The notes under the pieces: model-generated
Told to the model about the DNA's origin: nothing
The model's input: the letters and a program-made list of their open reading frames with translations, nothing else
Databases searched by the model: none
Translations under genes and position numbers: made by a program
Part shown: one piece after another, positions 63,481 to 64,000 of the stretch
Position numbering within the stretch: the stretch's first letter is position 1
Layout of the letters: each line of letters starts with the position of its first letter
Assembly (NCBI GenBank): GCA_003167555.1
Contig: PMSN01000014.1
Location: 186,001-250,000 of the forward strand
Direction: 5' to 3'
Source of the DNA: Spartobacteria bacterium
GTDB taxonomy: Bacteria; Verrucomicrobiota; Verrucomicrobiia; Chthoniobacterales; UBA10450
Length of the DNA: 64,000 bases

Positions 63481-64000
63481 GCGAGCGCCAGTCCCGGAGT
63501 CACGTCGCACCGCGTTTCGATCAGTTTCACGTATTCGGAGTTGAGTTCGATCAGCACGGCCTTGCGGCCCAATTCCAGCGCCACCATGCCGGTTGTGCCG
63601 CTGCCGCCGAAGGGGTCTAGGATTGTGTCGCCCGCCTTGCTACCGGCGAGGATGCAGGGCTTTATTAGGTCGGGTGGGAATGTCGCGAAGTGAGCGTCTG
63701 GAAATGAATATGTCGGAACCGTCCAAACGCTTCGCTTGTTGCGCGTCAGGGATTCAGTTTCCGTGTACTCAACTTCCTGCGCGCGACCGTCGCGTTGAAT
63801 AGTCCCGTGAGCCCCTTCGCTTGTGTCCCATCCTGCGGGCTTGCGTTGTTTCTTTCGCGCGTTCTCGATGATGCGGGTTTTCACGCTCGAAGGATTCTGC
63901 ACGCCGGCGGTTGCATAATCTTTCAAGCCCAGCCCATCGTAACCCTCCTCGATTTGCTGCATCATTGAATCGCTTACCGGCTCCGCTATCGCCTCTGCAT
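63477..64000 (-). CDS. Site-specific DNA methyltransferase (C-terminal part, cut by window edge)
   Basis: At least 173 codons, open to the right edge, so the N-terminus is missing. TVPTYSFPDAHFATFPPDLI, CILAGSKAGDTILDPFGGSG and TTGMVALELGRKAVLIEL are motifs of beta-class adenine-N6 or cytosine-N4 methyltransferases, with the SAM-binding DPFGGSGTTG. The catalytic DPPY-type motif must lie beyond the window. In an element without a visible nuclease it may protect element DNA from host restriction. Confidence 0.88.
   Translation of the reverse strand, partial: AEAIAEPVSDSMMQQIEEGYDGLGLKDYATAGVQNPSSVKTRIIENARKKQRKPAGWDTSEGAHGTIQRDGRAQEVEYTETESLTRNKRSVWTVPTYSFPDAHFATFPPDLIKPCILAGSKAGDTILDPFGGSGTTGMVALELGRKAVLIELNSEYVKLIETRCDVTPGLALA

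Overview
The window is GC-rich bacterial chromosome, most likely from the phylum Verrucomicrobiota (Chthoniobacterales / Udaeobacter-like soil lineages). The basis is inference: giant secreted proteins ending in paired LANISTR...DNW-type domains, many start sites without a Shine-Dalgarno sequence, and short palindromic repeats in the gaps. No rRNA gene, complete tRNA gene or CRISPR array was found.

Layout. 1-6.5 kb: two giant exported proteins (Kelch propeller and beta-helix) sharing an almost identical C-terminal module. 6.7-10 kb: an overlapping set of alpha/beta hydrolase, MacB/LolD-type ATPase, FtsX-type permease and LolA-like protein. 10.1-12.3 kb: a secreted amidohydrolase and an unknown exported protein. 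12.4-24.7 kb: the informational core rplA-rplJ-rplL-rpoB-rpoC, a PduO-type cobalamin adenosyltransferase, rpsB and tsf, with sigma70-like promoters before rplA and rpoB and a strong hairpin between rplL and rpoB. 24.9-26.6 kb: a LigD-type repair ligase split into phosphoesterase and ligase halves by a run of ten A. 26.7-27.6 kb: purS-purQ. 28.4-36.8 kb: tyrS, a SYLF protein, tadA, nnr, a cell-wall amidase and a receiver-DUF4388 regulator, mostly on the minus strand. 36.8-49.6 kb: an ACT-domain protein, lysS, two overlapping response regulators (one N-terminally truncated), an ECF sigma factor, thioredoxin-like and glutaredoxin genes, a class A penicillin-binding protein, a DUF423 protein, an MscS channel with a cyclic-nucleotide domain, and the proton pyrophosphatase hppA.

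49.7-55.6 kb is a tight cluster joining polyamine chemistry to the membrane: DUF4178, a 48-residue membrane peptide, DUF350, a membrane-fused aminopropyltransferase, a Tat-exported flavoprotein amine oxidase and SpeD. A 19-bp perfect palindrome sits just upstream. 56.2-57.6 kb encodes a receiver fused to a metallo-beta-lactamase-fold enzyme.

From about 57.6 kb to the right edge lies an integrated mobile element. It has a possible tRNA 5' fragment, a tyrosine recombinase, a leftward operon of very small genes chained by 4-bp overlaps, and a rightward operon with two ParB-like proteins around an ASCH-domain protein. The operons diverge from an AT-rich control region flanked by two ribbon-helix-helix genes. 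A DNA methyltransferase gene runs off the right edge.

Three families of palindromic intergenic repeats recur. One has three full copies of about 92 bp and one half copy.
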